This document shows positions 1 to 7,991 of a stretch of DNA of 18,772 bases, piece after piece. Position 1 is the first letter of the stretch, and each line of letters starts with the position of its first letter. The stretch lies in NCBI GenBank assembly GCA_947505055.1, contig CANNLO010000062.1, positions 1 to 18,772 of the forward strand, read 5' to 3'. The position numbers and the translations under genes were made by a program. The notes beneath the pieces were generated by a model, which saw only the letters and a list, made by a program, of their open reading frames with translations, was not told where the DNA came from and ran no database searches. The DNA comes from Methylococcaceae bacterium. GTDB lineage: Bacteria > Pseudomonadota > Gammaproteobacteria > Methylococcales > Methylomonadaceae.

Positions 1-767
1 ACTGGAATTTTATTTTGGCCTCTTATTTCTGCTACAAGTAACAAGTCGAGATATGGAATAACCTTGGACTTAAACAAATTTTTTAGCTTTTTTTGAGTTT
101 GTTCAAACAATCTTATTTCTGAAGGGTATTTAATTTTTGTTCGATAATGAGTTAGCCAGTGTTCAAAATCTTTTTGTATTTGTTTGTCTGTTGCCGATAA
201 GTTGATTGTGATATGAGCTATCTTGCCTGAATCGAAATATTGATCTTGCTTGATATGGAAATCAATAGGTGTGTTTCCTGTGTCATTTGGATCGCCCCAA
301 CTGTAATATTGTTCGTCGTTACAAATATCCAATATATTTTTTAGATTATTTGCAATTGACCACAAATGAGTGCATTTAAGGCTGTCTACTGAAGCTGTAG
401 AAAATGGATATTTTGCTAATTGTTTTGCTGATAGTGATTTACTCTCTAAGTCTATTGGATCCGACTCCCAAGGTCTTTCAATAACTCCAGAAGCACTTAA
501 AGCCTTTATTAATGAAAATAACGGATCAATGTCGGTTAGGCGGATTCCTGGCTTTAGTTCTTCGGGCGATACTTCAGTTGATGCCTCAGTTGATGCTTTG
601 GATTTGCGGAGTTTTTTGGCTAGTTTTTTTTGTAAAAGACCTCTGTAATATGATCTGACTTCAAGTTGCCATATCCAGTCTACGGGGGGCATTTCTTCAA
701 ATTCTTTATATAGATCCAAGTTAAACCAAGATGTATCGGCATTTTCTTTTGCAGAAATATTTGTCAT
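1..767 (-). CDS. DUF6387-like hypothetical protein, 3' end cut by window edge
   Basis: An open frame reads on the minus strand from an ATG at 765-767 to position 1 without a stop, giving about 255 residues of an incomplete protein. It starts MTNISAKENADTSWFNLDLY, with an N-terminal WF..Y segment and a DWIWQLEVRSYYRG stretch. The last visible residues are a LDLLLVAEIRGQNKIP stretch. This layout resembles the DUF6387 family of unknown function, which I associate with accessory and integrated regions; that match is from memory and only moderately sure. No signal peptide or membrane segment is seen. A 12-bp tandem duplication (574-597) gives the residues ASTEASTE. No convincing Shine-Dalgarno precedes the ATG. 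The gene is rich in AT and in ATA, CTA and AGA codons, unlike the C1 genes to the right, which suggests horizontal acquisition. Confidence 0.7.
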   Translation of the reverse strand, partial: MTNISAKENADTSWFNLDLYKEFEEMPPVDWIWQLEVRSYYRGLLQKKLAKKLRKSKASTEASTEVSPEELKPGIRLTDIDPLFSLIKALSASGVIERPWESDPIDLESKSLSAKQLAKYPFSTASVDSLKCTHLWSIANNLKNILDICNDEQYYSWGDPNDTGNTPIDFHIKQDQYFDSGKIAHITINLSATDKQIQKDFEHWLTHYRTKIKYPSEIRLFEQTQKKLKNLFKSKVIPYLDLLLVAEIRGQNKIP

Positions 768-865
768 GAGTATTATTTAGTCAGATTGATGGAGTGTAAG
801 GAAATTATTGGTCAGAGAGTCATTCTTAAATAATTTCTGAGGGACAGTTTAAAAAAGACTGGATC

Positions 866-899
866 AAAAAGAAGATTTCTCAAGAAAAGTCTTCTTTTT
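866..899. terminator. Terminator-like AT-rich hairpin
   Basis: AAAAAGAAGA (866-875) is exactly complementary to TCTTCTTTTT (890-899), leaving a short loop. The arms themselves provide A and T tracts, so it could act in either direction. No clear transcription unit ends here on either strand, so its function is unclear. Confidence 0.35.
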
Positions 900-989
900 G
901 GCGTGCGGTTCACTTAAGCCATACGAATTATGGTTCTTATATTAATTTGCATTAGTCCTATAACTAGGCGTTATTTGAGGAGGGTTATA

Positions 990-1067
990 ATGACTTATGG
1001 AGGGATGGTTTCGATGGCTAGTTTAATTTCTAAAAACCAAGGCATCTTAAGGATTTTTTGGGCATGA
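990..1067 (+). CDS. Possible 25-residue peptide
   Basis: GAGGAGGG at 977-984 is a near-perfect Shine-Dalgarno sequence placed 5 nt before the ATG at 990. The frame encodes MTYGGMVSMASLISKNQGIL and ends at TGA 1065-1067. The ribosome site is better than that of most genes in the window. No family is recognised, no strong promoter is seen upstream, and the peptide has no clear membrane segment. It could be a small protein, a leader peptide, or a decayed gene start that kept its ribosome site. Confidence 0.25.
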   Translation: MTYGGMVSMASLISKNQGILRIFWA

Positions 1068-1161
1068 CTTAAGTTGTAAAAGGATTATTCGGGCACTTAA
1101 ATGTTCTATAGGGTGCTACTAGATTCTCTCTACATCCTAACCCATTCCTAACCCAGCGGGC

Positions 1162-1193
1162 AAAAAAAAGGCCTTACATTTCTGTAAGGCCTT
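1162..1193 (-). terminator. Intrinsic terminator of tRNA-Thr
   Basis: A perfect 10-bp stem (AAGGCCTTAC at 1168-1177 against GTAAGGCCTT at 1184-1193) with a 6-nt loop is followed on the minus strand by a run of about nine T residues. It lies 8 nt after the tRNA CCA end, so it most likely ends the tRNA transcript. Confidence 0.85.
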
Positions 1194-1201
1194 GATATTA
1201 T

Positions 1202-1277
1202 TGGAGCTGGCGATGGGAATCGAACCCGCGACCGGCTGATTACAAATCAGCTGCTCTACCGACTGAGCTACACCAGC
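1202..1277 (-). tRNA. tRNA-Thr (anticodon UGU)
   Basis: The minus strand folds as a 76-nt tRNA. The acceptor arms GCTGGTG and CGCCAGC pair with one G-U. The D-arm has the typical AGCTCAGTCGGTAGAGC sequence. The anticodon stem-loop is CTGATTTGTAATCAG with anticodon TGT, and the T-arm contains GGTTCGATTCC. The CCA end is encoded at 1202-1204. The gene stands alone, with its own -10 box upstream and a strong terminator downstream. Confidence 0.95.
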
Positions 1278-1289
1278 AATAATGTGAGT

Positions 1290-1295
1290 ATTATA
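1290..1295 (-). promoter_or_regulatory. -10 box of the tRNA-Thr promoter
   Basis: The minus strand carries a consensus TATAAT 12 nt upstream of the tRNA 5' end, which fits a start point a few bases before the mature end. No clear -35 hexamer is seen at the expected distance. Confidence 0.6.
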
Positions 1296-1330
1296 CACAA
1301 TACTTTTGCTTTTCCTATACCCATTATGAA

Positions 1331-3493
1331 TTATTTCGGTTTTCTTTTAACTTTGTTTTTAATGGTTGAATGAGGTTTTTTTGTAGTTTGTGCGTTGTCT
1401 AACCCTGTGTATTTAGTTTTAAAGCGTTGGGTTTTGTCGGGGGTATCAACCGTACCTTTGGGTTGAAAACTTGGAATTAAGTGTTGTTTGCCATTACCTA
1501 TCAAATCGGCGCGGTTCATTGCTATTAGGGCTTCGCGTAATAAGGGCCAATTTTTGGGGTCGTGATAACGTAAAAAAGCTTTATGTAAGCGGCGCTGTTT
1601 AAAACTTTTAGGTATGTCAATGTCATCAGCTTTTCTACTGACTTTACGTAAGGTGTCTTTGCCGGAGTGATACATGGCGGTGGCTATAGACATTGGGGAA
1701 GGCAAAAAAGCCTGTACCTGATCAGCTCTAAAACCATTTCGTTTTAGCCATAAGGCAAGATTTAGCATGTCGTTATCGGTAGTGCCAGGATGCGCGGCGA
1801 TAAAGTACGGGATCAGATATTGCTCTTTGCCTGCTTCTTTTGAATATTGGTCAAACATTTCTTTGAAGCGGTCATAGCTGCCCATGCCTGGCTTCATCAT
1901 TTTAGATAAAACACCTTGCTCGGTATGTTCTGGGGCAATTTTAAGATAGCCTCCCACATGGTGGGTGACCAGCTCTTTAACATATTCCGGTGATTCTACG
2001 GCTAAGTCGTAACGTAAGCCGGAGGCGATGAAGATTTTTTTTATGCCGGGCAAGGCGCGAGCTCTGCGGTACAGTTTAATAAGCGGGGTGTGATCTGTAT
2101 TCAGATTAGGGCAAATGCCTGGATAAACGCAGGAGGGCAAACGACAAGAGGACTCTATTTTAGGATCTTTACATGCCAGTCGGTACATGTTGGCTGTAGG
2201 ACCACCCAAATCGGAAATATGGCCAGTAAAGTTTGGCGATGTGTCTCGGATTGCTTCGATTTCTTTGATGATGGAATCTTCAGACCGACTTTGAATGATA
2301 CGTCCTTCATGTTCGGTGATCGAGCAGAAAGTACAGCCGCCAAAACAGCCACGCATGATATTGACCGAATGCTGGATCATCTCAAAAGCAGGTACATTAG
2401 CTTTACCGTATTCTTTGTGAGGTACGCGGGAGTAAGGCAGATCGAATACGCCATCCATTTCTTTGGTGGACAGCGGAATGGGCGGAGGATTAATCCATAG
2501 CTGTCTGGTGCCGTGCAGTTGAATCAAGGCGCGGGCATTGCCGGGATTGGTTTCGCCATGCATGACACGCGAGGCATGGGCGTACAAAATCGGATCATCT
2601 TTTACCGCTTCATAAGCAGGCAAGCGAATAACAGTTTGTGCGCGTCGATTTCTGAGCAACAGTTTATCAAACTGAATTACTTTTTCACCTGCATCGGTAG
2701 ATTCAGGTTTTTTATCGCAAGCAGGTTGCTCTTGATAAGGATCGATAGGCACCAATGCGACGCCAGGTTTATCAATATCGGTGGAGTCTTTAACGGCCCA
2801 GCCTTCGGGGATTTGTTTGACGAAATGGGCTGTGCCACGTATGCCTTTAAGGTCGGCTATGCTTTCACCATTGGCCAGACGATGGGCAATTTCCACAATT
2901 TGGCGTTCGGCATTGCCGTAAACCAACAAGTCGGCTTTGGAATCAAGCAGTACCGATTTTCTAACCTTATCTGACCAGTAATCATAATGTGCTATACGTC
3001 GTAAACTGGCCTCAATACCGCCTATGATAATTGGCACTTCTTTGAAGGCTTCCCGACAGCGGTGCGAGTAGACATTGACTGCGCGGTCAGGGCGTTTGCC
3101 CGCAGCACCGTCGGGTGTGTAGGCATCGTTGGAGCGAATTTTTTTATCCGAGGTATAGCGATTGACCATGGAGTCCATATTGCCACCGGTCACGCCAAAA
3201 AACAGGTTGGGACGACCCAGTTTTCCAAAATCTTTGGCGCTGGTCCAGTCAGGTTGCGAAATTATACCGACTCTAAAACCTTGCGCTTCCAGCAAACGAC
3301 CAATCAGCGCCATGCCAAAACTGGGGTGATCAATATAAGCATCACCTGTTACAAGAATTACATCGCAGCTATCCCAGCCAAGTTCGTCCATTTCAGACCT
3401 GCTCATCGGCAATTCTGGAGCGACACCAAAGCGTTGCGCCCAGTATTTACGGTAGCTAAAAAGGTTGGGTTCGGTTTGTAAGGCGATTGACAT
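1331..3493 (-). CDS. ygiQ: YgiQ family radical SAM protein
   Basis: A 720-residue protein of the YgiQ/UPF0313 family, close to the E. coli length of about 740. The N-terminal part (about 40-200) is the family-specific, cobalamin-binding-like region with [17 protein letters not shown]. The radical SAM core begins near residue 375 with CFGGCTFC, whose cysteines 383, 387 and 390 form the CxxxCxxC site for a 4Fe-4S cluster. A KIAPEHTE segment and the C-terminal DUF3362-type region follow, ending in a basic tail. The substrate of the family is not known to me. The ATG overlaps the stop of the upstream gene by one base (TAATG), so the two are probably translated from one message. The tRNA-Thr gene follows 54 bp downstream with its own promoter. 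No clear terminator follows the stop codon. Confidence 0.93.
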   Translation of the reverse strand: MSIALQTEPNLFSYRKYWAQRFGVAPELPMSRSEMDELGWDSCDVILVTGDAYIDHPSFGMALIGRLLEAQGFRVGIISQPDWTSAKDFGKLGRPNLFFGVTGGNMDSMVNRYTSDKKIRSNDAYTPDGAAGKRPDRAVNVYSHRCREAFKEVPIIIGGIEASLRRIAHYDYWSDKVRKSVLLDSKADLLVYGNAERQIVEIAHRLANGESIADLKGIRGTAHFVKQIPEGWAVKDSTDIDKPGVALVPIDPYQEQPACDKKPESTDAGEKVIQFDKLLLRNRRAQTVIRLPAYEAVKDDPILYAHASRVMHGETNPGNARALIQLHGTRQLWINPPPIPLSTKEMDGVFDLPYSRVPHKEYGKANVPAFEMIQHSVNIMRGCFGGCTFCSITEHEGRIIQSRSEDSIIKEIEAIRDTSPNFTGHISDLGGPTANMYRLACKDPKIESSCRLPSCVYPGICPNLNTDHTPLIKLYRRARALPGIKKIFIASGLRYDLAVESPEYVKELVTHHVGGYLKIAPEHTEQGVLSKMMKPGMGSYDRFKEMFDQYSKEAGKEQYLIPYFIAAHPGTTDNDMLNLALWLKRNGFRADQVQAFLPSPMSIATAMYHSGKDTLRKVSRKADDIDIPKSFKQRRLHKAFLRYHDPKNWPLLREALIAMNRADLIGNGKQHLIPSFQPKGTVDTPDKTQRFKTKYTGLDNAQTTKKPHSTIKNKVKRKPK

Positions 3494-4302
3494 TAGGGTT
3501 TTATCGAGTTGTTAATGACGCTGGAGTTATGTTTGAAAATTTCTTTTAAATAAGAAATAAAGTCTATCTGGTACAGTTGTTCAAGAATAATGGCTCGGGT
3601 TCTCAGATCTTTCATTGAATGAAGTGGTGCTTTATCATTGAAGGCCAAGCCAATAATATTACCCCGGCCTTTAACAGGCAGAAACAAAATTCTCCAATTG
3701 AAAGTATTGCCTAGCCATAGGGAAACCTGTTGGAATAAGGGTCTGTTGATACCTCCCCAAAGATTAATAACCAGTATGCCATCCTTTTTCAGTAAAATCT
3801 TGCAAGCATCAAAAAATGCATGATTGCAAATCGAAGATGCCATGCCTTCGTGATCAAATGCATCAATAAACATCAGGCTGTATTGTTCAGTTTGGCTCTC
3901 GGTACGTTGCCGTACATATTTTGCTCCATCATCAATGATAACTTTTAATCGAGGATCCAGCGGTAAGCCAAAATGACTGCGTGCGATTTTGACCACGCTA
4001 CTTCGGTATTCTACCGCTTTCAAACGGCATTCCGGAAAATGATGCAATAAATGTTTAGTTAATGAACCGCCGCCCAAACCGATAATCAACGCTTCTTCAT
4101 CAAGAGTCGGTTTGAATAGTAGCCAACAGGTCATTGCTCGAACATAGTCTAACTGCAGTTTATCGGGTTCCGCAAGTAGCATGCTGCTCTGGCGGGGAGA
4201 GGATCCAAAATGCAGGGATCTTATGCCAGCAGTCTCGATAACTTCCAAAATACCGTCATCATCGTGGCTTTCGTGGATGACTCGGCCTTCATATCTGTAC
4301 AT
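3493..4302 (-). CDS. Spermidine-synthase-fold protein (SAM-dependent transferase)
   Basis: A 269-residue protein with the Rossmann core of the spermidine synthase/methyltransferase fold. The nucleotide loop is GLGGGSL (75-81), the acidic residue after strand 2 is E98, then come DDGAKYV (124-130) and FIDAFDHEG (145-153). Two aspartates (147, 150) match the DxxD spacing of aminopropyltransferases. The usual GGGDG aspartate is a serine (S80), the proline after DxxD is a histidine, and the usual YHEM putrescine-binding segment is absent. It is therefore probably not a true spermidine synthase, although automatic annotation may call it one. It has no signal peptide. Its stop codon shares one base with the ATG of ygiQ. 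No good ribosome site precedes its start. Confidence 0.75.
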   Translation of the reverse strand: MYRYEGRVIHESHDDDGILEVIETAGIRSLHFGSSPRQSSMLLAEPDKLQLDYVRAMTCWLLFKPTLDEEALIIGLGGGSLTKHLLHHFPECRLKAVEYRSSVVKIARSHFGLPLDPRLKVIIDDGAKYVRQRTESQTEQYSLMFIDAFDHEGMASSICNHAFFDACKILLKKDGILVINLWGGINRPLFQQVSLWLGNTFNWRILFLPVKGRGNIIGLAFNDKAPLHSMKDLRTRAIILEQLYQIDFISYLKEIFKHNSSVINNSIKP

Positions 4303-4337
4303 TGAAACGGTAAGTTATTAAAAAATATTAGGTTAGT

Positions 4338-4343
4338 ATTGTA
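4338..4343 (-). promoter_or_regulatory. Possible -10 box for the spermidine-synthase-like/ygiQ pair
   Basis: The minus strand reads TACAAT about 36 nt upstream of the ATG at 4302, a 5/6 match to the sigma70 -10 consensus. No convincing -35 is present. It is the best candidate in the 186-bp gap that separates this pair from ftfL. Confidence 0.35.
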
Positions 4344-4411
4344 ACAGAGAGTAGGAATGAATGAACTTGACTCTAAAATGCAAAATTAAGGTTTTTCGAA
4401 CATTTCAACCT

Positions 4412-4475
4412 TGCGGGAGCGATGCTAGGTCGCGACTAAGTTTTTAAGTCGCGATGTAAGTGTCGTTTCCACGAT
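4412..4475. repeat. REP-like palindromic element
   Basis: The core is a perfect 8-bp inverted repeat, TCGCGACT (4430-4437) and AGTCGCGA (4447-4454), around an AT-rich loop. Outside it the arms continue imperfectly, with GGGAGCGA on the left and TCGTTTCC on the right. The GGGAGCGA...TCGCGAC pattern is typical of dispersed REP palindromes in gammaproteobacteria. It lies just downstream of ftfL and could also act as a transcript-end stabiliser, since no poly-T follows it on the minus strand. Confidence 0.5.
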
Positions 4476-4488
4476 CAGCTTGGAATGG

Positions 4489-6207
4489 TTAAAACAACCC
4501 GGTAATTTTGCCGTCATTATCAATATCAATTTTTTCTGCTGCAGGTACTTTAGGCAGGCCTGGCATGGACATTATATCGCCTGCAATGGCTACAATAAAT
4601 CCAGCGCCGTTTGCCAGACGAACATCGCGAATCTCAACAACATGACCCGAAGGAGCTCCCTTTGAATTTGGATTGGTTGAAAATGACATTTGTGTTTTTG
4701 CAATACAGACAGGAAATTTACCGTAATCGGCATCCCAAATAGCCAATTGAGCTTTAACTTTGGGATTGGCAGTGATGCTGGCCGCACCATAAAGCTTGGT
4801 GGCAATGGCTTCTATTTTATTCCAGAGACTCAGGTTTTCATCGTAGACGAAGTTGAAACCAGGTTCACGGTGATCAACGATGTCACTGACTACGTTGGCC
4901 AGTTCTTCAGCACCGGTACCTCCTTCCGCCCAATGTTTGGAAACTACACAACTGGCACCCAAAGTTGCACATTTTTGCTGTAGCAGGGTAATTTCAGCGT
5001 CAGTATCAAAGGTGAAGTGGTTGATGCATACAACACAAGGTAGCTTGTAATGGTGAGTAATATTGTGGAAATGGCGCTCAAGATTGGCAAAACCTTGATC
5101 GAGTGCAATTAGATTTTCAGTATTTAAAGCTTCTTTGGCCACACCACCATGGAATTTTAACGCTCTGATGGTGGCAACTAAAACCACGGCCGTAGGTTTT
5201 AAGCCAGACATACGACATTTAATGTCGAGAAATTTTTCAGCACCCAGATCAGCCCCGAATCCGGCTTCAGTTACTACATAATCGGCGAGCTTAAGCGCGG
5301 TTTTTGTCGCTGTTACGGTGTTGCAGCCATGAGCGATATTGGCAAACGGTCCGCCATGAATGATTGCGATATTATTTTCCAGTGTTTGTACAAAATTGGG
5401 TTTGATGGCGTCTTTTAACAAAGCTGCCATGGAGCCTTGAGCATTAAGGTCTCGGGCATAAACCGGCGTAATTCTGTCAGATTTGTAGCCAATGACGATT
5501 CGGCCCAGGCGTGCTTTAAGGTCTTCTCTATTAGTTGCCAGACATAATATCGCCATGACTTCGGAAGCGACCACAATGTCATAACCATCTTCTCTTATAT
5601 AGCCATTGGCCGGGCCGCCCATGCCGACCACAATGTGTCGTAATGCTCGGTCGTTCATATCGACGACACGTTTCCACTGGATTCGTCTTGGATCAATATC
5701 CAGCTCATTTCCATGATTAATATGATTGTCAATTAACGCCGATAGCAGATTATGCGCGATGCCGATTGCATGAAAATCACCGGTAAAATGCAGGTTGATA
5801 TCTTCCATCGGTACAACCTGTGAATAACCGCCACCCGCAGCGCCACCTTTCATGCCAAAGCAAGGACCCAAGGAAGGTTCGCGTAGGCAGATCATGGTTT
5901 TTTTGCCTAAACGGTTCATTGCATCGCCCAGACCTACAGTTGTTGTAGTTTTACCTTCGCCGGCCGGTGTCGGGCTGATTGCGGTAACCAGTATCAGTTT
6001 GCCGTCTTGTTTATCGACCAGACTATCGACGTATTCAAGAGACATCTTGGCTTTGTAATGACCATAAGGATCAAGATGTTCGGCGTCGATATCGTATTGT
6101 TCTTTCATCAAGCCGATAATCGGTTTCATTTTGGCTTGTTGGGCGATTTCTATGTCTGACATTGGTTTTTTTAAAAATGAATTGATTGGATTTTGGTTAG
6201 TGGTCAT
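4489..6207 (-). CDS. ftfL: Formate--tetrahydrofolate ligase
   Basis: A 572-residue cytoplasmic enzyme that makes 10-formyl-THF from formate, ATP and THF, the entry of formate-level C1 units into the serine pathway. The ATP loop [11 protein letters not shown] lies at 80-90. The family signature runs from [18 protein letters not shown] (110-127) to HFTGD (140-144). The protein is slightly longer than the usual 556-560 residues. The in-frame ATG at residue 16 ([11 protein letters not shown]) matches where homologues normally start, so the real protein may be 557 residues. Neither start has a clear ribosome site, and a TAA stop lies in frame just upstream of the first ATG. It is the last gene of the C1 operon and may depend on translation of the preceding mini-ORF, which overlaps its start by 11 nt. 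The gene is also called fhs. Confidence 0.95.
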   Translation of the reverse strand: MTTNQNPINSFLKKPMSDIEIAQQAKMKPIIGLMKEQYDIDAEHLDPYGHYKAKMSLEYVDSLVDKQDGKLILVTAISPTPAGEGKTTTTVGLGDAMNRLGKKTMICLREPSLGPCFGMKGGAAGGGYSQVVPMEDINLHFTGDFHAIGIAHNLLSALIDNHINHGNELDIDPRRIQWKRVVDMNDRALRHIVVGMGGPANGYIREDGYDIVVASEVMAILCLATNREDLKARLGRIVIGYKSDRITPVYARDLNAQGSMAALLKDAIKPNFVQTLENNIAIIHGGPFANIAHGCNTVTATKTALKLADYVVTEAGFGADLGAEKFLDIKCRMSGLKPTAVVLVATIRALKFHGGVAKEALNTENLIALDQGFANLERHFHNITHHYKLPCVVCINHFTFDTDAEITLLQQKCATLGASCVVSKHWAEGGTGAEELANVVSDIVDHREPGFNFVYDENLSLWNKIEAIATKLYGAASITANPKVKAQLAIWDADYGKFPVCIAKTQMSFSTNPNSKGAPSGHVVEIRDVRLANGAGFIVAIAGDIMSMPGLPKVPAAEKIDIDNDGKITGLF

Positions 6208-6259
6208 TTTTTAGTATTTGCAGAATAGCGCTTTCTAGTTCTGTTGGGTCTCTTTGCAT
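6197..6259 (-). CDS. Possible 20-residue coupling mini-ORF
   Basis: On the minus strand the stop of the membrane-protein gene overlaps an ATG (TAATG). This opens a 21-codon frame, [20 protein letters not shown], that ends at a TAA 11 nt inside ftfL. The frame thus fills the whole 51-bp gap and carries ribosomes across the start of ftfL, which lacks its own Shine-Dalgarno. It may be a translational coupling device, a small protein, or chance. No homology is recognised. Confidence 0.3.
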   Translation of the reverse strand: MQRDPTELESAILQILKNDH

Positions 6260-6714
6260 TACTCACAACCTACAGAGCCCATTTGTTTTTGTGTGAAAAA
6301 TATAGACATTAAATAATTAATAATGACTGTTATTGCGACCAAAAGTAGAGACAATAAAAAGCCCTCAGTCAGAGTGATTATGTAAACTGAAAGAAATGCG
6401 ACTTTGCCAATGACCATTTCTACAATACCACTTGATACTAATCCCGCTATTAAATCTACAGAAAAAAACGACATATTTAGCTGAAATAAAGACTTAGCAA
6501 TAACACTGATCAAAAGAGCTTTTCTTAATTGGAGTTTTTTCAGGTTTAATAAATAGAGGTCAATCCTCGTATAAATAATGACAAATGTAAATACGCCGCA
6601 AACTATTCCAACCCTGTTAATAGTTTGCGGGAACTCCCTCGCCGATAATTGGAAACTACCTGCGGCATTTAGCCAAACAAGCAGCGTCCATTTAAGCAAT
6701 AGGATAAATTTCAT
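6259..6714 (-). CDS. Unknown small membrane protein within the C1 operon
   Basis: A 151-residue, strongly hydrophobic protein with probable membrane segments near residues 3-20, 34-50, 66-100 (one or two helices) and 102-140 (two helices). A basic loop, NLKKLQLRK at 57-65, is probably cytoplasmic. It ends in CE with no cytoplasmic domain. I recognise no family. Its ATG overlaps the stop of glyA by one base (TAATG), and its own stop overlaps the next possible start in the same way. It is thus firmly built into the operon, between SHMT and formate-THF ligase. Position suggests a role linked to C1 metabolism, such as transport of formate, glycine or another small metabolite, but nothing in the sequence shows this. 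Confidence 0.7.
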   Translation of the reverse strand: MKFILLLKWTLLVWLNAAGSFQLSAREFPQTINRVGIVCGVFTFVIIYTRIDLYLLNLKKLQLRKALLISVIAKSLFQLNMSFFSVDLIAGLVSSGIVEMVIGKVAFLSVYIITLTEGFLLSLLLVAITVIINYLMSIFFTQKQMGSVGCE

Positions 6715-7967
6715 TAACTATAAACCGGAAACCGTGCGCAAAGATTGCCGACTTTCTCGCGTACCGCTGCAAGGACGCTTTCGTCTTCCATATTTTCCAT
6801 GACATCGCACATCAGGATTGCTATTTCTGTGACTTCAGCTTCCTTAAAGCCGCGTGTAGTGGGGGCTGGTGTGCCGACACGGATGCCGCTAGTGACAAAA
6901 GGTGATTCTGGGTCGTTAGGCACGGCGTTTTTGTTGACGGTAATGTGCGCTTTGCTTAATGCTGCATCGGCAGCTTTGCCGGTAATGCCTTTTGGGATCA
7001 GCGAAACCAGCATTAAATGATTGTCGGTGCCTTCAGAAACCACGTCAAAACCACGGTTTATAAATACCGCCGCCATGGCTTGGGCGTTTTTAATAACCTG
7101 TTGCTGATAAACGCGGAACTCAGGTTCCATGGCTTCTTTAAAGGCAACGGCTTTGGCGGCGATAATGTGCATGGACGGACCGCCTTGGATGCCCGGAAAA
7201 ATATTGGAATCGATTTTTTTCTCAATTTCAGGGTTGCTTTTACATAAAATCAGGCCGCCACGTGGGCCACGTAGCGATTTGTGGGTAGTACTGGTAACAA
7301 CGTCAGCAAAGGGTACCGGATTCGGATATAAACCTGCAGCGATTAAACCGGCGACATGGGCCATATCGACCACAAAATAAGCACCCACTTTATCGGCAAT
7401 GTCGCGGAAGCGTTGCCAATCCCAAACTCTTGAATAAGCTGAAAAGCCTGCAATAATCATTTTTGGCTTGTGTTCGAGTGCAAGTGCTTCAACTTGCTCA
7501 TAATTGATTTCTCCCGTTTCAGGATTTAAACCGTATTGAACCGCATTGTAAATTTTCCCTGAGAAATTAGGCTTGGCGCCATGAGTTAAGTGACCGCCAT
7601 CAGCTAAGCTTAAGCCCATAATGGTATCGCCGGGTTGAATCAAGGCCATGAAAACGGCCATATTAGCTTGAGAGCCAGAGTGAGCCTGAACGTTGGCATA
7701 ATCAGCGCCAAACAATGTTTTTGCACGATCGATCGCTAATTGTTCGACTTTATCTACGTACTCACAGCCGCCATAATAACGTTTGCCGGGATAACCTTCG
7801 GCATATTTGTTGGTTAACTGGGAGCCTTGTGCTTCCATAACGCGTGGGCTGGCGTAGTTTTCTGAGGCAATCAGTTCAATATGATCTTCTTGACGATTAC
7901 GTTCTTCTTCCATCGCTTGGAATAAATCATCATCGAAGCCTTTGATAGTCATTGATTTTTTGAACAT
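6714..7967 (-). CDS. glyA: Serine hydroxymethyltransferase
   Basis: A 417-residue PLP enzyme that adds the methylene-THF C1 unit to glycine to form serine, the fixation step of the serine pathway. Visible family features are [13 protein letters not shown] (29-41), [14 protein letters not shown] (54-67), the DMAHVAGL segment at 201-208 and the PLP lysine K230 within [15 protein letters not shown]. The length is as expected. The ATG at 7967 has a good AGGAGA ribosome site 5 nt upstream. It starts 24 bp after the glycerate kinase stop, and its own stop overlaps the start of the membrane-protein gene. It may also supply the housekeeping need for serine/glycine conversion; another glyA elsewhere in the genome is possible. 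Confidence 0.97.
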   Translation of the reverse strand: MFKKSMTIKGFDDDLFQAMEEERNRQEDHIELIASENYASPRVMEAQGSQLTNKYAEGYPGKRYYGGCEYVDKVEQLAIDRAKTLFGADYANVQAHSGSQANMAVFMALIQPGDTIMGLSLADGGHLTHGAKPNFSGKIYNAVQYGLNPETGEINYEQVEALALEHKPKMIIAGFSAYSRVWDWQRFRDIADKVGAYFVVDMAHVAGLIAAGLYPNPVPFADVVTSTTHKSLRGPRGGLILCKSNPEIEKKIDSNIFPGIQGGPSMHIIAAKAVAFKEAMEPEFRVYQQQVIKNAQAMAAVFINRGFDVVSEGTDNHLMLVSLIPKGITGKAADAALSKAHITVNKNAVPNDPESPFVTSGIRVGTPAPTTRGFKEAEVTEIAILMCDVMENMEDESVLAAVREKVGNLCARFPVYS

Positions 7968-7991
7968 GGTTTTCTCCTGAAGTAAAATTTA

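Larger units (their letters stand above)
768..1201. other. AT-rich intergenic region between DUF6387-like gene and tRNA-Thr
   Basis: No conserved gene is visible. The stretch holds a terminator-like hairpin (866-899), a possible 25-codon peptide (990-1067), an imperfect direct repeat (about 1049-1107) and the tRNA terminator (1162-1193). The accessory-looking gene lies on the 3' side of the tRNA, which is the usual side for an integrated element, but no integrase and no copy of the tRNA 3' end are in the window. Confidence 0.6.

Noticed and set aside
370..648. Plus-strand 92-codon frame at the left edge
   Set aside because: It is antisense to the long open minus-strand frame (1-767), which has no stop over 255 codons and a family-like composition. 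The plus-strand product resembles nothing.
2090..3481. Several plus-strand frames of 136-153 codons opposite ygiQ
   Set aside because: They are shadows of the ygiQ coding strand, which is fully accounted for by a conserved 720-residue protein.
4412..4475. Intrinsic terminator of ftfL
   Set aside because: The hairpin is good but no T run follows it on the minus strand, and the extended arms fit a REP-type element better; a stabilising role remains possible.
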